This document shows, in pieces, positions 1 through 8,909 of a DNA stretch of 42,588 nucleotides (within the stretch, counting starts at the first letter, position 1; each line of letters starts with the position of its first letter). Source of the stretch: an uncultured Pelagibacteraceae bacterium (GTDB taxonomy: Bacteria > Pseudomonadota > Alphaproteobacteria > Pelagibacterales > Pelagibacteraceae); contig CACPJP010000007.1 in NCBI GenBank assembly GCA_902634325.1, positions 1 through 42,588 of the forward strand, written 5' to 3'. The notes beneath the pieces were generated by a model. That model saw only the letters and a list, made by a program, of their open reading frames with translations, was not told where the DNA came from and searched no databases. Both the position numbers and the translations under genes were made by a program.

Positions 1-288
1 AATGCAGGTGATGCAAACGGTGCGAAAGAAATTATACACGATGATTTTAAATTTTTAATGCACGCATCTGGAAAAACATTGTCTAAAGATGATGTAGTTA
101 AATGGGTTGGAATGAAAGATGTAAAACTTGATAAAGAGAGAATTCTTTTTGAAAACAACGAAGTTGGATTCATGCACGCTATTGCAAGTTTTAAGGACGG
201 TAATAAAGAAGCAGTTATGTCCTATTACAAGTTTAAAGATGGAAAAATAGTACACCAAGAAACTGGTGCAACGAAACTACCAAAATAA
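1..288 (+). CDS. NTF2/SnoaL-like small protein (5' end outside window)
   Basis: The reading frame is open from base 1 and ends at TAA 286-288, leaving 95 residues; the start lies upstream of the window. The visible part has the look of a SnoaL/NTF2-like cone-fold protein: an 'NAGDANGAKEIIHDDFKF' stretch resembling the helix-to-strand opening of that fold, alternating beta strands, then a closing '...YYKFKDGKIVHQETG' strand typical of the family C-terminus. Such proteins bind small molecules or act as isomerases, but nothing here identifies a substrate. An internal ATG at 58 would give only 76 residues and cut the fold, so the longer partial frame is preferred. It stops 3 bp before trmD, so the two are probably co-transcribed. 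The family call is by sequence feel only. Confidence 0.6.
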   Translation, partial: NAGDANGAKEIIHDDFKFLMHASGKTLSKDDVVKWVGMKDVKLDKERILFENNEVGFMHAIASFKDGNKEAVMSYYKFKDGKIVHQETGATKLPK

Positions 289-291
289 ATA

Positions 292-987
292 ATGTGGACA
301 GCTCGAGTATTTACATTATATCCAGAAATTTTTCCTGGTCCTTTAAACAAAGGGCTATATGGGAAAGCATTGGAAAAAAAAGTATGGAACTTAGAAGTTG
401 TAAATATTCGAGATTCTGCTGAAGATAAGCACAAAACAGTAGACGATACCCCGTTTGGTGGAGGAAGCGGTATGCTCTTGAAACCAGATGTTTTAGGAAA
501 ATCTATAGACAGTAATATAAAAAAAGGTGAAAGAATTTTTTATCTTTCCCCAAAGGGAAAAAAATTTGATCAAAAAATTGCAAAAGAGATATCTGAAGAA
601 AAAACTATTAATTTAATATGTGGCCACTTCGAAGGAATTGATGAACGTATTTTGAGCACAAGAAATATAGAAGAAATTAGTATTGGAGATTATATTTTAT
701 CTGGAGGAGAGTCAGCTTCTTTTGTGGTAATTGATGTGGTTCTAAGATTATTGCCTGGAGTTTTGGGAAATAAAATATCTAAAGATGAGGAAAGTTTTGA
801 AAATGGACTATTAGAATATCCTCAATATACAAAACCTCAGATTTGGGAAAAACAAAGTGTTCCAGAAGTCTTATTATCAGGTGATCACGCTAAAATTAAG
901 GACTGGCGTTTATCACAATCTAAGGATATAACACGACGCCGAAGACCCGATTTGTGGAAAAAATATTTAGATAAAGAAAAAAAATGA
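292..987 (+). CDS. trmD: tRNA (guanine-37-N1)-methyltransferase TrmD
   Basis: TrmD transfers a methyl group from SAM to N1 of G37 in tRNAs reading CUN, CCN and CGG codons and so prevents +1 frameshifting. It acts in the cytoplasm as a SPOUT-fold dimer. The 231-residue protein has the hallmark '[16 protein letters not shown]' segment near residue 52, '[10 protein letters not shown]' near 106, and the trefoil-knot SAM site '[17 protein letters not shown]' around 128-145 followed by 'LLPGVLGN'. Its length is normal for the family. The ATG at 292 begins the conserved '[15 protein letters not shown]' N-terminus. The stop overlaps the rplS start by 4 bp (ATGA), the classic translational coupling of trmD-rplS. 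The usual rimM is not directly upstream here. Confidence 0.97.
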   Translation: MWTARVFTLYPEIFPGPLNKGLYGKALEKKVWNLEVVNIRDSAEDKHKTVDDTPFGGGSGMLLKPDVLGKSIDSNIKKGERIFYLSPKGKKFDQKIAKEISEEKTINLICGHFEGIDERILSTRNIEEISIGDYILSGGESASFVVIDVVLRLLPGVLGNKISKDEESFENGLLEYPQYTKPQIWEKQSVPEVLLSGDHAKIKDWRLSQSKDITRRRRPDLWKKYLDKEKK

Positions 988-1493
988 AAAATATAGAAGA
1001 CATAAACAGAGCATATGTTCAAAAGATTTTATCAAAAAGAAAGATTCCTGAGTTTTTTCCGGGTGATACTATTCGTGTAGGAGTTAGGATTATTGAAGGT
1101 AAAAGAACACGGATTCAAAACTTCGAAGGTGTTTGCATAGCTAAAAAAAATAGAGATATTAATTCCTCGTTCACTGTTAGAAAAATTTCATTTGGGGAGG
1201 GTGTTGAAAGAACATTTGCATTATATAGTCCCGTTGTTGGTTCCATAAAAGTGATTCGTTCAGGAAAAGTAAAAAGAGCCAAATTATATTATCTAAGAGA
1301 TAGAAAAGGGAAATCGGCTAGAATTGCTGAAAAAATAAAAAAGAATATAGGAATGGATGTTGAAGTGAAGACCTCTGCTCCAACAGATACTACAGAGGAA
1401 GTGGTTTCTGAAAAAAAAGAAGAAACGAAAACCGTTCCAGTTAAAAAAATTACAGAAAAAAAAGAAGTTAAAAAATCAGATAACTTAAAGTAA
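984..1493 (+). CDS. rplS: 50S ribosomal protein L19, with C-terminal extension
   Basis: L19 sits at the interface of the two ribosomal subunits. The first roughly 115 residues carry the L19 fold: '[20 protein letters not shown]' near 23-42, 'QNFEGVCIA', '[17 protein letters not shown]' and '[15 protein letters not shown]'. L19 is usually 115-130 residues; this one has 169. The extra tail of about 45 residues, from around 125 on, is low in complexity and rich in Lys, Glu, Thr and Val, and probably disordered. It is in frame with no sign of a frameshift. The start overlaps the trmD stop by 4 bp, and leuC follows after 7 bp. The core assignment is secure; the role of the tail is unknown. Confidence 0.96.
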   Translation: MKNIEDINRAYVQKILSKRKIPEFFPGDTIRVGVRIIEGKRTRIQNFEGVCIAKKNRDINSSFTVRKISFGEGVERTFALYSPVVGSIKVIRSGKVKRAKLYYLRDRKGKSARIAEKIKKNIGMDVEVKTSAPTDTTEEVVSEKKEETKTVPVKKITEKKEVKKSDNLK

Positions 1494-1500
1494 TTTTTTA

Positions 1501-2904
1501 ATGTCAAAAACCTTATACGATAAACTTTGGGAAGAGCATCTTGTACATCGGCAAGAAGATGGAACATCTTTGCTTTATGTTGATAGACACTTGGTTCATG
1601 AAGTTACAAGCCCCCAAGCTTTTGAAGGGTTAAGAATGAATAAAAGAAAAGTTAGAAAACCAAATTTAACCTTAGCAGTTGCGGACCACAATGTTCCAAC
1701 AACTGATAGATCTAAAGGAATTGAGGATGAAGAGTCAAAAATACAAGTTGATACTCTAAGGAAGAATTGCAAGGAATTTGGAGTTCCACTATTCGATATG
1801 AATGATAAGAGGCAGGGCATAGTTCACATTATAGGACCCGAGCAAGGGTTTACTCAACCTGGGACCGTTATAGTTTGTGGTGACAGCCATACAGCTACCC
1901 ATGGAGCTTTTGGTGCACTTGCTTTTGGTATTGGCACTTCCGAAGTAGAACATGTTTTGGCTACCCAAACTCTTATTCAAAAAAAATCTAAAAATTTTCT
2001 TCTAAAGGTCAACGGCAAACTTTCTATTGGAGTTACAGCAAAAGATGTAATATTAAAAATTATTGGCACTATCGGTACTGCTGGAGGAACAGGTTTTGTT
2101 ATAGAGTTTTCAGGAGACGTTATTAAAAATTTAAGCATGGAAGAAAGAATGACGGTTTGTAATATGACCATAGAAGGTGGCGCAAGAGCTGGGCTGATCC
2201 AACCAGATGAAAAAACTTTTAAATATTTGGAAAACAAACCAATGTCTCCAAAAAAAGATAAATGGAGCAAAGCTCTAGATTATTGGGGAAAATTAAAATC
2301 TGATGATAATTGTAAATTTGATAAAGAAGTTACAATTAATGGTAATGATGTTGTTCCACAAGTGACTTGGGGAACATCACCACAAGATGTAGTTCCAGTA
2401 AATGGCTTAGTTCCGGATCCAAATAAAGAAAAAGACAAGGACAGGCAAGCATCTATGCAAAGATCTTTAGAGTACATGGGTTTAAAAGCTAATACCAAAA
2501 TAACAGATATAAAAATTGATAAAATTTTTATTGGCAGTTGTACCAATGGGAGAATACAAGATTTGAGAGAAGCAGCAAAACTTCTTAAAAATAAAAAAAT
2601 TGCAAAACATGTAAATGCAATGGTTGTTCCTGGATCTGGATTGGTAAAAAATCAAGCTGAACAAGAGGGTTTGGATAAGATTTTTAAAGATTCAGGTTTT
2701 GAATGGAGAGAACCTGGTTGTTCAATGTGTCTTGGCATGAACGAAGACCAATTGAAACCAAAGGAAAGATGTGCATCAACTTCAAACAGAAATTTTGAAG
2801 GCAGACAGGGACGAGGAGGAAGAACACATCTTGTAAGTCCAGCTATGGCAGCTGCAGCTGCAATTGACGGCCATTTATCTGATGTAAGAAAATTTGATAA
2901 TTAA
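1501..2904 (+). CDS. leuC: 3-isopropylmalate dehydratase, large subunit
   Basis: LeuC with LeuD isomerises 2-isopropylmalate to 3-isopropylmalate in leucine biosynthesis, using a [4Fe-4S] cluster. The 467-residue protein matches the bacterial LeuC length. Visible motifs are '[19 protein letters not shown]' (26-44), 'VADHNVPT', '[20 protein letters not shown]' and the cluster cysteines: one in '[12 protein letters not shown]' (about 347) and two in '[13 protein letters not shown]' (about 408 and 411). The C-terminus has '[20 protein letters not shown]', the aconitase-superfamily substrate loop. It lies 7 bp after rplS, an unusual partner, and 1 bp before the leuD ATG, which suits a two-subunit enzyme made together. 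Confidence 0.98.
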   Translation: MSKTLYDKLWEEHLVHRQEDGTSLLYVDRHLVHEVTSPQAFEGLRMNKRKVRKPNLTLAVADHNVPTTDRSKGIEDEESKIQVDTLRKNCKEFGVPLFDMNDKRQGIVHIIGPEQGFTQPGTVIVCGDSHTATHGAFGALAFGIGTSEVEHVLATQTLIQKKSKNFLLKVNGKLSIGVTAKDVILKIIGTIGTAGGTGFVIEFSGDVIKNLSMEERMTVCNMTIEGGARAGLIQPDEKTFKYLENKPMSPKKDKWSKALDYWGKLKSDDNCKFDKEVTINGNDVVPQVTWGTSPQDVVPVNGLVPDPNKEKDKDRQASMQRSLEYMGLKANTKITDIKIDKIFIGSCTNGRIQDLREAAKLLKNKKIAKHVNAMVVPGSGLVKNQAEQEGLDKIFKDSGFEWREPGCSMCLGMNEDQLKPKERCASTSNRNFEGRQGRGGRTHLVSPAMAAAAAIDGHLSDVRKFDN

Positions 2905-2905
2905 T

Positions 2906-3502
2906 ATGGAAAAATTTATAAACATAAAAAGTATACCCGCATATCTTTCTTTAATGAACATAGATACAGATAAAATTATCCCTAAACAATTTTTAAAAAC
3001 TATTAAGAGATCTGGTTTAGGACAAAGTTTGTTTTATGAGATGAGATATGATGAAAAAGGTAATCCTATTAAAGGATTTATTTTAGATAACGATCCGTAT
3101 AAGAATTCTAAAATATTAATAACAGGAAAAAATTTTGGATGCGGTTCTTCAAGAGAACATGCTCCATGGGCTTTACTTGATTTTGGAATTAAGGTGATAG
3201 TGAGTGAAAGTTTTGCTGATATTTTTTACAACAATTGTTTTAAAAATGGTATTCTTCCAATTATTGCTGATGAAAATACTATAGAAGAATTAGCCGAGTA
3301 TTCTACCAGAAAAGAAAATATTGAAATTAAACTTCAAGAACAAGAAATTATTTATGGAAATAAGTCATATCAATTTAAATTGGATTCTTTCAAAAAAAAA
3401 TGTCTACTTGAAGGGTTAGATGATATTGCATTGTCCCTTGAAAAAATAAAAGTTATAGAAAGTTTTGAAACTAAAATGGATCAAAACAAACCTTGGATTT
3501 AA
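2906..3502 (+). CDS. leuD: 3-isopropylmalate dehydratase, small subunit
   Basis: LeuD is the swivelling small subunit of isopropylmalate isomerase and supplies substrate-specificity residues. The protein shows 'NIDTDKIIPKQFLKTI' near the start, 'NFGCGSSREHAPWALLDFGI' around 77-96 and 'DIFYNNCFKNGILPI', all standard for LeuD, and is about 198 residues long, as expected. The ATG at 2906 is preferred over an in-frame TTG at 2894: it begins the conserved 'MEKF' N-terminus and falls 1 bp after the leuC stop, while the TTG would overlap leuC by 11 bp. leuB follows after 3 bp. The order leuC-leuD-leuB forms one transcription unit; leuA is not in this window. Confidence 0.97.
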   Translation: MEKFINIKSIPAYLSLMNIDTDKIIPKQFLKTIKRSGLGQSLFYEMRYDEKGNPIKGFILDNDPYKNSKILITGKNFGCGSSREHAPWALLDFGIKVIVSESFADIFYNNCFKNGILPIIADENTIEELAEYSTRKENIEIKLQEQEIIYGNKSYQFKLDSFKKKCLLEGLDDIALSLEKIKVIESFETKMDQNKPWI

Positions 3503-3505
3503 ATA

Positions 3506-4609
3506 ATGGCTACAAATACAAAAAAAATATTATTGTTACCAGGTGACGGGATAGGACCAGAAGTTGTTGGTGAAACGAAAAAGGTTATTGATTGGTTTAA
3601 TAAAAAAAAATCTTTAGATTTTAAAATTGATCAAGATTTAATCGGAGGTGCAGCTATCGACAAACATGGTGTACCCATTACTGATGAGGTATTTTATAAG
3701 GCTTTAGAGAGTGATGCAGTGATTTTTGGTGCTTGCGGAGGCCCAAAATATGATAAATTAGAATTTTCAAAAAAACCAGAAAGAGCTCTGCTCAAATTAA
3801 GAAAAGAATTAAAGCTTTTTGCCAATTTAAGACCAGCAATTTGTTTTAAGGAGTTGGTTGATGCTTCAAGCTTGAAACCAGAAATAGTTTCAGGCCTTGA
3901 CATTTTGATAGTAAGAGAGCTCACAGGAGGAATTTATTTTGGTGAACCCAGAGGAGTTAAACCTATTGAGAATGGAGAGCGCAGAGGAGTTAATACCCAC
4001 GTTTATACGACTAAAGAGATAAAAAGAATTGCAAAGGTAGCTTTTGAATTAGCAGCTAAAAGAAAAAACAAAGTTACATCCTGTGAAAAATCTAACGTAA
4101 TGGAAGCAGGAGTTTTATGGAGGGAAGAAGTACAGTCTTTGAAAGATAAAGAGTATAAAAAAATTGAATTAAATCATATGTTGGCAGATAATTGTGCCAT
4201 GCAATTACTAAGAAATCCAAAACAATTTGATGTGATTCTTGCCGATAATTTATTCGGAGATATGTTGTCTGATGAAGCAGCAATGTTAACAGGTTCACTT
4301 GGATTATTGCCATCTGCGTCTTTAGGCGACAAAGATAAAAACGGAAGAACAAGATCGTTGTATGAACCAGTACACGGTTCAGCGCCAGATATTGCCGGAA
4401 AAAACATTTCTAATCCTATTGCAACTATATTAAGTTTTTCTATGGCTCTAAAATATTCTCTAGGTTTAGAAAAAGAGTCTAATTTATTAAACAAAGCTGT
4501 TAAAAAAACCTTGGAGGATGGTCTAAGAACTCCAGATATAATGTCAAAAGGAAAGAAAAAGGTATCAACCTCGGATATGGGTGATGCAATTATATCAAAT
4601 TTAAATTAA
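3506..4609 (+). CDS. leuB: 3-isopropylmalate dehydrogenase
   Basis: LeuB oxidises and decarboxylates 3-isopropylmalate with NAD+, the third dedicated step of leucine synthesis. The 367-residue protein shows the beta-decarboxylating dehydrogenase pattern: '[19 protein letters not shown]' at 9-27, 'GGPKYD', '[11 protein letters not shown]', '[16 protein letters not shown]' around 135-150, the metal-binding '[20 protein letters not shown]' near 247-266, and the NAD-binding '[20 protein letters not shown]' near 287-306. Length and motifs are typical. It continues leuCD with a 3-bp gap and is followed after 12 bp by asd, the longest spacer in this stretch, so leucine genes and asd probably share a message. 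Confidence 0.98.
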   Translation: MATNTKKILLLPGDGIGPEVVGETKKVIDWFNKKKSLDFKIDQDLIGGAAIDKHGVPITDEVFYKALESDAVIFGACGGPKYDKLEFSKKPERALLKLRKELKLFANLRPAICFKELVDASSLKPEIVSGLDILIVRELTGGIYFGEPRGVKPIENGERRGVNTHVYTTKEIKRIAKVAFELAAKRKNKVTSCEKSNVMEAGVLWREEVQSLKDKEYKKIELNHMLADNCAMQLLRNPKQFDVILADNLFGDMLSDEAAMLTGSLGLLPSASLGDKDKNGRTRSLYEPVHGSAPDIAGKNISNPIATILSFSMALKYSLGLEKESNLLNKAVKKTLEDGLRTPDIMSKGKKKVSTSDMGDAIISNLN

Positions 4610-4621
4610 AATAATCTTAAA

Positions 4622-5629
4622 ATGAATTTAGCTATAATTGGTGCCACCGGCAACGTTGGACGAAAAACCATTGAAATTTTAGAAAAATCAGAAATTAAAA
4701 TTTCAAAATTATTTCTAGTCGCTTCTGAGAAAAGTGAAGGAAAAAAAATTAAGTTTAAAGGCGATGAGATAAAAATTCAAAGCTTAAAGAAATATGATTT
4801 TTCTAGTGCACAAATTACTTTTTTTGCTGCTGGAAGCAAAGTAGCTGAAAAATGGGCTGCCAAAGCAAGCAAAAAAACAATTATAATAGATAACTCAAAA
4901 TTTTTTAGAATGGACAAAGATGTTCCCTTGGTAGTTCCCGAGGTAAATCCAGAGCAATTAGTTATGTACAAGAAGAAAAACATAATTGCTAATGCTAACT
5001 GCTCAACTATTCAAATGGTTCTTGTTCTAAAACCATTACATGACCATTTTAATATTAAAAGGGTTGTAGTTTCGACTTACCAATCTGTGTCTGGTGGAGG
5101 AAAAGCACCTATGGATGAATTAATTAGCCAGTCTAAGGATTATTTATCAGGAAAAAAAATTGAATCTAAAAATTTTACAAAACAAATTGCTTTTAATTTA
5201 ATACCTCATATAGATGAATTTGTAGATGAAGGTTACACAAAAGAAGAATGGAAAATGGAAAATGAGACCAAAAAAATTCTTGATCCAAAAATAAAAGTGA
5301 CAGCAACCTGCGTCAGGGTTCCTGTGATGGTATCTCATTCTGAATCAATTAATATTGAGTTTGAAAAAAACTTTGATATTAAAAAAGTTAAAGAAATCTT
5401 GAGTTCTGCAGCAGGCTGCAAAGTTATAGATGAAAGAAAAAACGGCGGATATACAACTCCCATAGAGGCAGAAAATAGCTATTTGACTTTTATATCTAGA
5501 ATTAGAAAAGACAATTCCAATGATAAAGCTCTAAACATGTGGGTTGTCTCTGATAATTTACTTAAAGGAGCTGCATTAAATACTGTTCAAATTGCTGAGA
5601 GATTAATAAAAGATTATTATGGAAAATAA
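4622..5629 (+). CDS. asd: aspartate-semialdehyde dehydrogenase
   Basis: Asd reduces aspartyl phosphate to aspartate semialdehyde with NADPH, the branch point to lysine/diaminopimelate, methionine and threonine. The 335-residue protein has the N-terminal Rossmann motif 'AIIGATGNVGRKTIEIL' (4-20), the catalytic cysteine in 'NANCSTIQMVLVLKPL' (about residue 126), the 'SVSGGGKAPMDEL' loop, and the active-site histidine region 'TCVRVPVMVSHSESINIEFE'. Length is normal. Its products feed metX (38188-39327, -) and lysA (42200 onward, -) in this window. The end overlaps the sdhC start by 11 bp, so asd is physically coupled to the succinate dehydrogenase genes. Confidence 0.97.
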   Translation: MNLAIIGATGNVGRKTIEILEKSEIKISKLFLVASEKSEGKKIKFKGDEIKIQSLKKYDFSSAQITFFAAGSKVAEKWAAKASKKTIIIDNSKFFRMDKDVPLVVPEVNPEQLVMYKKKNIIANANCSTIQMVLVLKPLHDHFNIKRVVVSTYQSVSGGGKAPMDELISQSKDYLSGKKIESKNFTKQIAFNLIPHIDEFVDEGYTKEEWKMENETKKILDPKIKVTATCVRVPVMVSHSESINIEFEKNFDIKKVKEILSSAAGCKVIDERKNGGYTTPIEAENSYLTFISRIRKDNSNDKALNMWVVSDNLLKGAALNTVQIAERLIKDYYGK

Positions 5630-6005
5630 AAACAATCCTTTATCACCTCACCTTCAAATTTATAGTTGGAATGTATCTTCTTTATTATCAATCACTCATA
5701 GAATTGTGGGTGTTATAAATATTATTGCAATTATTTTTATATGTTTGTGGTTAATATTATTATCTCTTGGTGAACCAAGCCATGAATTTATTCAAATGTT
5801 TTTAAAGTCATTTTATGGAAAGTTTTTTACAATAGCTTTATCATGGTCATTTAGTTTTCATATACTAAATGAGATAAGACATTTGGCTTGGGATATGGGT
5901 TATGGTTTTGATTTAAAAACTTCTCAAATAACGGGAATTATAACTATATTTGGATCGTTTATTTTGGCAATTTTAATCTACTTATTTGCAAGGAATGTAA
6001 TCTAG
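5619..6005 (+). CDS. sdhC: succinate dehydrogenase cytochrome b556 subunit
   Basis: SdhC is one of two membrane anchors of complex II and helps form the quinone site and bind heme b. The 128-residue protein has the family signatures 'NPLSPHLQIY' at the start and 'SLLSITHRIVGVIN' (21-34), which holds the quinone-site Ser/Arg, then three hydrophobic segments at about 32-49, 68-83 and 104-125. The heme-ligand histidine is H81 in 'FHILNEIRHLAWDMGYG', matching the 'YHxxxGIRH' block of E. coli SdhC (His84). The gene overlaps asd by 11 bp and is followed by sdhD after 1 bp. Confidence 0.95.
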   Translation: MENKNNPLSPHLQIYSWNVSSLLSITHRIVGVINIIAIIFICLWLILLSLGEPSHEFIQMFLKSFYGKFFTIALSWSFSFHILNEIRHLAWDMGYGFDLKTSQITGIITIFGSFILAILIYLFARNVI

Positions 6006-6006
6006 G

Positions 6007-6330
6007 ATGAATGCTGCTACTAAAAAATGGTTAGTAATAAAGCTGGCATCTGGAATTTTAATTCCTTTAATGGTTTGGTTTATAATAAATTTTTTATCAA
6101 TTTTTGATAGTAATTATTCTCAGTTAATCAATTTTTTTTCAAACACAACGGTAAAAATTTTATTTTCTTTATTTTTGATAACGGCCTTTACTTTCTTTTT
6201 ATTAACAATAAGTGAGATTTTTGAGGATTATATTAGTGGAGAAAAATTAAAAGGTGTGGCAAATAAACTAACTTTTTTCTTTGGTATAGGAATTCCTTTG
6301 TTTACAATTATATGTTTAATTAGAATTTAA
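6007..6330 (+). CDS. sdhD: succinate dehydrogenase membrane anchor SdhD, lacking the heme histidine
   Basis: Position between sdhC and sdhA, size (107 residues) and three predicted membrane helices (about 10-32, 48-68, 85-105) identify SdhD. The conserved 'EDY' after helix 2 (73-75) matches the 'xDYV' of the family, where the Tyr lines the quinone pocket. The oddity is that the protein contains no histidine. Counting back 11 residues from the Asp, as in E. coli SdhD (His71, Asp82, Tyr83), the second heme-b ligand is replaced by Phe63. Complex II here must bind heme differently or lack it. The reading frame is intact and neighbours are spaced 1 bp and 5 bp away, so a sequencing artefact is unlikely. 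Confidence 0.85.
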   Translation: MNAATKKWLVIKLASGILIPLMVWFIINFLSIFDSNYSQLINFFSNTTVKILFSLFLITAFTFFLLTISEIFEDYISGEKLKGVANKLTFFFGIGIPLFTIICLIRI

Positions 6331-6335
6331 TTAGA

Positions 6336-8111
6336 ATGAGTGCTTATAAAATAATAGATCATAAATATGATGTTGTGGTACTTGGAGCCGGAGGGTCAGG
6401 TCTAAGAGCAGCAGTGGGACTTTCTGAAGCTGGTCTCAAAACTGCTTGTATCTCAAAAGTTTTTCCTACCAGGAGTCATACTTCTGCTGCTCAAGGTGGA
6501 ATTTCTGCAGCGCTAGGGAATATGGGCGAAGATGATTGGAGATGGCATATGTATGATACCGTTAAAGGTTCAGATTGGCTTGGTGATCAAGATGCCATTG
6601 AGTATTTATGCAAAGAAGCACCAAAGGCAGTAATAGAGTTAGAAAGGTACGGAGTTCCGTTTAGTAGAACGAGAGAGGGAAAAATTTATCAGAGAGCTTT
6701 TGGGGGAATGACCAAAGATTATGGAAATGATACTGTTCAAAGAACTTGTGCGGCAGCAGATAGAACTGGTCACGCAATACTTCACACATTATACGGACAG
6801 GCTTTGAAACATAATACTGAATTTTTTATAGAGTATTTTGCATTAGATCTATTGATGAAAGATGGAGAATGTAAAGGTTTAATAGCTTGGAATTTGAATG
6901 ACGGCACAATCCATAGGTTTAGATCTCACATAACTATATTGGCCACAGGTGGTTATGGTAAGATTTATTACACAGCAACTTCTGCACATACATGTACAGG
7001 AGATGGTAATGGAATGGTTTTGCGCGCTGGGTTGCCACTTCAAGATATGGAATTTGTTCAGTTTCATCCCACAGGAATTTACGGGGTTGGTACTCTAATA
7101 TCCGAAGGAGTTCGAGGAGAGGGTGGTTTCCTTTTAAATTCTAAAGGTGAAAGGTTTATGGAAAGATATGCCCCTAAAGCCAAAGATTTGGCATCAAGAG
7201 ATGTTGTTAGCAGATCAATTGCTATTGAAATCAATGAAGGTCGAGGTATAGGAAAAAATAAAGATCATGTAAATCTACATTTGGATCATATTGATCCCGA
7301 AATTATAGAAAAGAGATTACCAGGTATTGCTGAGTCAGCAAAAACTTTTTGCGAAGTTGATGTTACAAAAGATCCGATTCCTGTGGTTCCTACTGTTCAT
7401 TATAACATGGGTGGAATTCCAACAAATTATAAAGCTGAAGTGTTAACTTCGAATGGAAAAGACTCTATTGTACCAGGACTTATGGCTATTGGTGAGGCCG
7501 CATGTGTTTCTGTTCATGGCGCAAATAGATTGGGATCAAATTCTCTGATTGATTTAGTAGTGTTTGGTAAGTCTGCTGCAAATAGAGCTGCAGAAATTGT
7601 AAAACCCGGATCATCTCATAAAGAACTTTCTCAAAGTGAAACCGATAAGTGTTTAGATCGTTTTGACAAACTACGTAACTCAAGTGGGTCTACAAAAACA
7701 TCGGAATTGAGACTGTCAATGCAAAAAACTATGCAATCTAAATGTGCAGTTTTTAGAACGGAAAAAACTTTAAAAGAAGGAATGGATGACATCAGAAAAC
7801 CTTTTGAAGGCATGCAAGATATTTCTGTTTCAGATAAATCGTTACTGTTTAATACTGACCTGGTCGAAACATTAGAGTTTGATAATCTTATAAGACAAGC
7901 GATGACAACGATAGACTCAGCATACCATAGAAAAGAGAGTAGAGGAGCACATGCCAGAGAGGATTTTAAAAAAAGAGATGATAAAAGTTATATGACACAT
8001 ACTTTGGCATGGCAAAAAGGAAATGAAGTTAAGGTTGCCTACAGACCAGTTCATGCTAAAACTTTAACAAATGATGTACAATATTTTCCACCCAAAGAGA
8101 GAGTGTATTAA
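6336..8111 (+). CDS. sdhA: succinate dehydrogenase flavoprotein subunit
   Basis: SdhA oxidises succinate to fumarate at a covalently bound FAD on the cytoplasmic face of complex II. The 591-residue protein shows the dinucleotide fold '[20 protein letters not shown]' (14-33), the FAD-attachment His in '[19 protein letters not shown]' (about 45-63), the catalytic-site stretches '[20 protein letters not shown]' (about 242-261) and 'SRDVVSRSI' (about 288-296), '[15 protein letters not shown]', and '[20 protein letters not shown]'. Length is typical for alphaproteobacteria. Its stop and the sdhB start share one base (TAATG), giving translational coupling. Confidence 0.98.
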   Translation: MSAYKIIDHKYDVVVLGAGGSGLRAAVGLSEAGLKTACISKVFPTRSHTSAAQGGISAALGNMGEDDWRWHMYDTVKGSDWLGDQDAIEYLCKEAPKAVIELERYGVPFSRTREGKIYQRAFGGMTKDYGNDTVQRTCAAADRTGHAILHTLYGQALKHNTEFFIEYFALDLLMKDGECKGLIAWNLNDGTIHRFRSHITILATGGYGKIYYTATSAHTCTGDGNGMVLRAGLPLQDMEFVQFHPTGIYGVGTLISEGVRGEGGFLLNSKGERFMERYAPKAKDLASRDVVSRSIAIEINEGRGIGKNKDHVNLHLDHIDPEIIEKRLPGIAESAKTFCEVDVTKDPIPVVPTVHYNMGGIPTNYKAEVLTSNGKDSIVPGLMAIGEAACVSVHGANRLGSNSLIDLVVFGKSAANRAAEIVKPGSSHKELSQSETDKCLDRFDKLRNSSGSTKTSELRLSMQKTMQSKCAVFRTEKTLKEGMDDIRKPFEGMQDISVSDKSLLFNTDLVETLEFDNLIRQAMTTIDSAYHRKESRGAHAREDFKKRDDKSYMTHTLAWQKGNEVKVAYRPVHAKTLTNDVQYFPPKERVY

Positions 8112-8887
8112 TGGTTCAATTTAGCTTACCTCAAAACTCAAAAATCTTAAAAGGCAAATATTATAAAGACAAATCCGGCTCAAATAATTTAAAAAAAGTT
8201 AATGTATATAGATGGGATCCCTCAACTAATGAAAATCCTAGAATTGATACATTTGAAGTTAACATGAACGAATGTGGACCAAAAGTATTAGATATACTCT
8301 TTAAGATTAAGAATGAAATAGACTCTTCGCTTACTTTTAGAAGATCTTGTGCTCATGGAGTATGTGGTTCTTGTGCAATGAATGTAGATGGCGTAAATAC
8401 TTTGTCTTGCACTAAGTCCCACTCAGATATTAGAGGTGATCTGAATATTTATCCTTTACCACATCTAAAAGTTGTCAAAGATTTGGTCGGAGATTTGGCT
8501 ACTCTTTATAAACAATATGAATCAGTCGAACCATGGTTAAAGACCAAAGTTGGACAAAAAACAAACAAAGAAATAAAGCAATCACAAGAAGATAGAGCAA
8601 AACTAGATGGATATTACGAATGTATTTTATGTGCTTGTTGTTCAACGGCATGCCCTAGCTATTGGTGGAATGGCGATAAATATTTAGGACCCGCAGTTTT
8701 ATTGCAAGCTTATAGATGGATAAATGATAGTAGAGATGAAGATAAAAAAGAAAGATTAAAAAAAGTTGCAGATGAATTAAAGCTCTACAGGTGTCATACG
8801 ATCATGAATTGTACAAATTCTTGTCCAAAGGGTTTGAATCCTGCCAAAGCTATTGGTTCGATTAAAAAAATGCTTGCAACGGGCTAA
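8111..8887 (+). CDS. sdhB: succinate dehydrogenase iron-sulfur subunit
   Basis: SdhB carries electrons from FAD to quinone through three Fe-S clusters. The plant-ferredoxin domain holds the [2Fe-2S] cysteines in '[15 protein letters not shown]' and the following 'TLSC' (about 78-98). The C-terminal ferredoxin domain holds '[16 protein letters not shown]' (about 171-186) and '[20 protein letters not shown]' (about 228-247) for the [4Fe-4S] and [3Fe-4S] clusters. The 'PSYWWN' block contains the conserved quinone-site residues. Length (258) is normal. It shares one base with the sdhA stop, and mmsA starts 22 bp later. Confidence 0.98.
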   Translation: MVQFSLPQNSKILKGKYYKDKSGSNNLKKVNVYRWDPSTNENPRIDTFEVNMNECGPKVLDILFKIKNEIDSSLTFRRSCAHGVCGSCAMNVDGVNTLSCTKSHSDIRGDLNIYPLPHLKVVKDLVGDLATLYKQYESVEPWLKTKVGQKTNKEIKQSQEDRAKLDGYYECILCACCSTACPSYWWNGDKYLGPAVLLQAYRWINDSRDEDKKERLKKVADELKLYRCHTIMNCTNSCPKGLNPAKAIGSIKKMLATG

Positions 8888-8909
8888 AAGCTTAATTAAT
8901 CATTACAAA

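Noticed and set aside
4174-4494. 106-codon minus-strand open frame inside leuB
   Set aside because: It is fully antisense to conserved LeuB motifs and has no upstream ribosome site or neighbour on that strand.
8853-8909. Upstream extension of mmsA to 8853
   Set aside because: It overlaps the sdhB end and adds residues not found in the ALDH family; ATG 8910 starts the conserved N-terminus.
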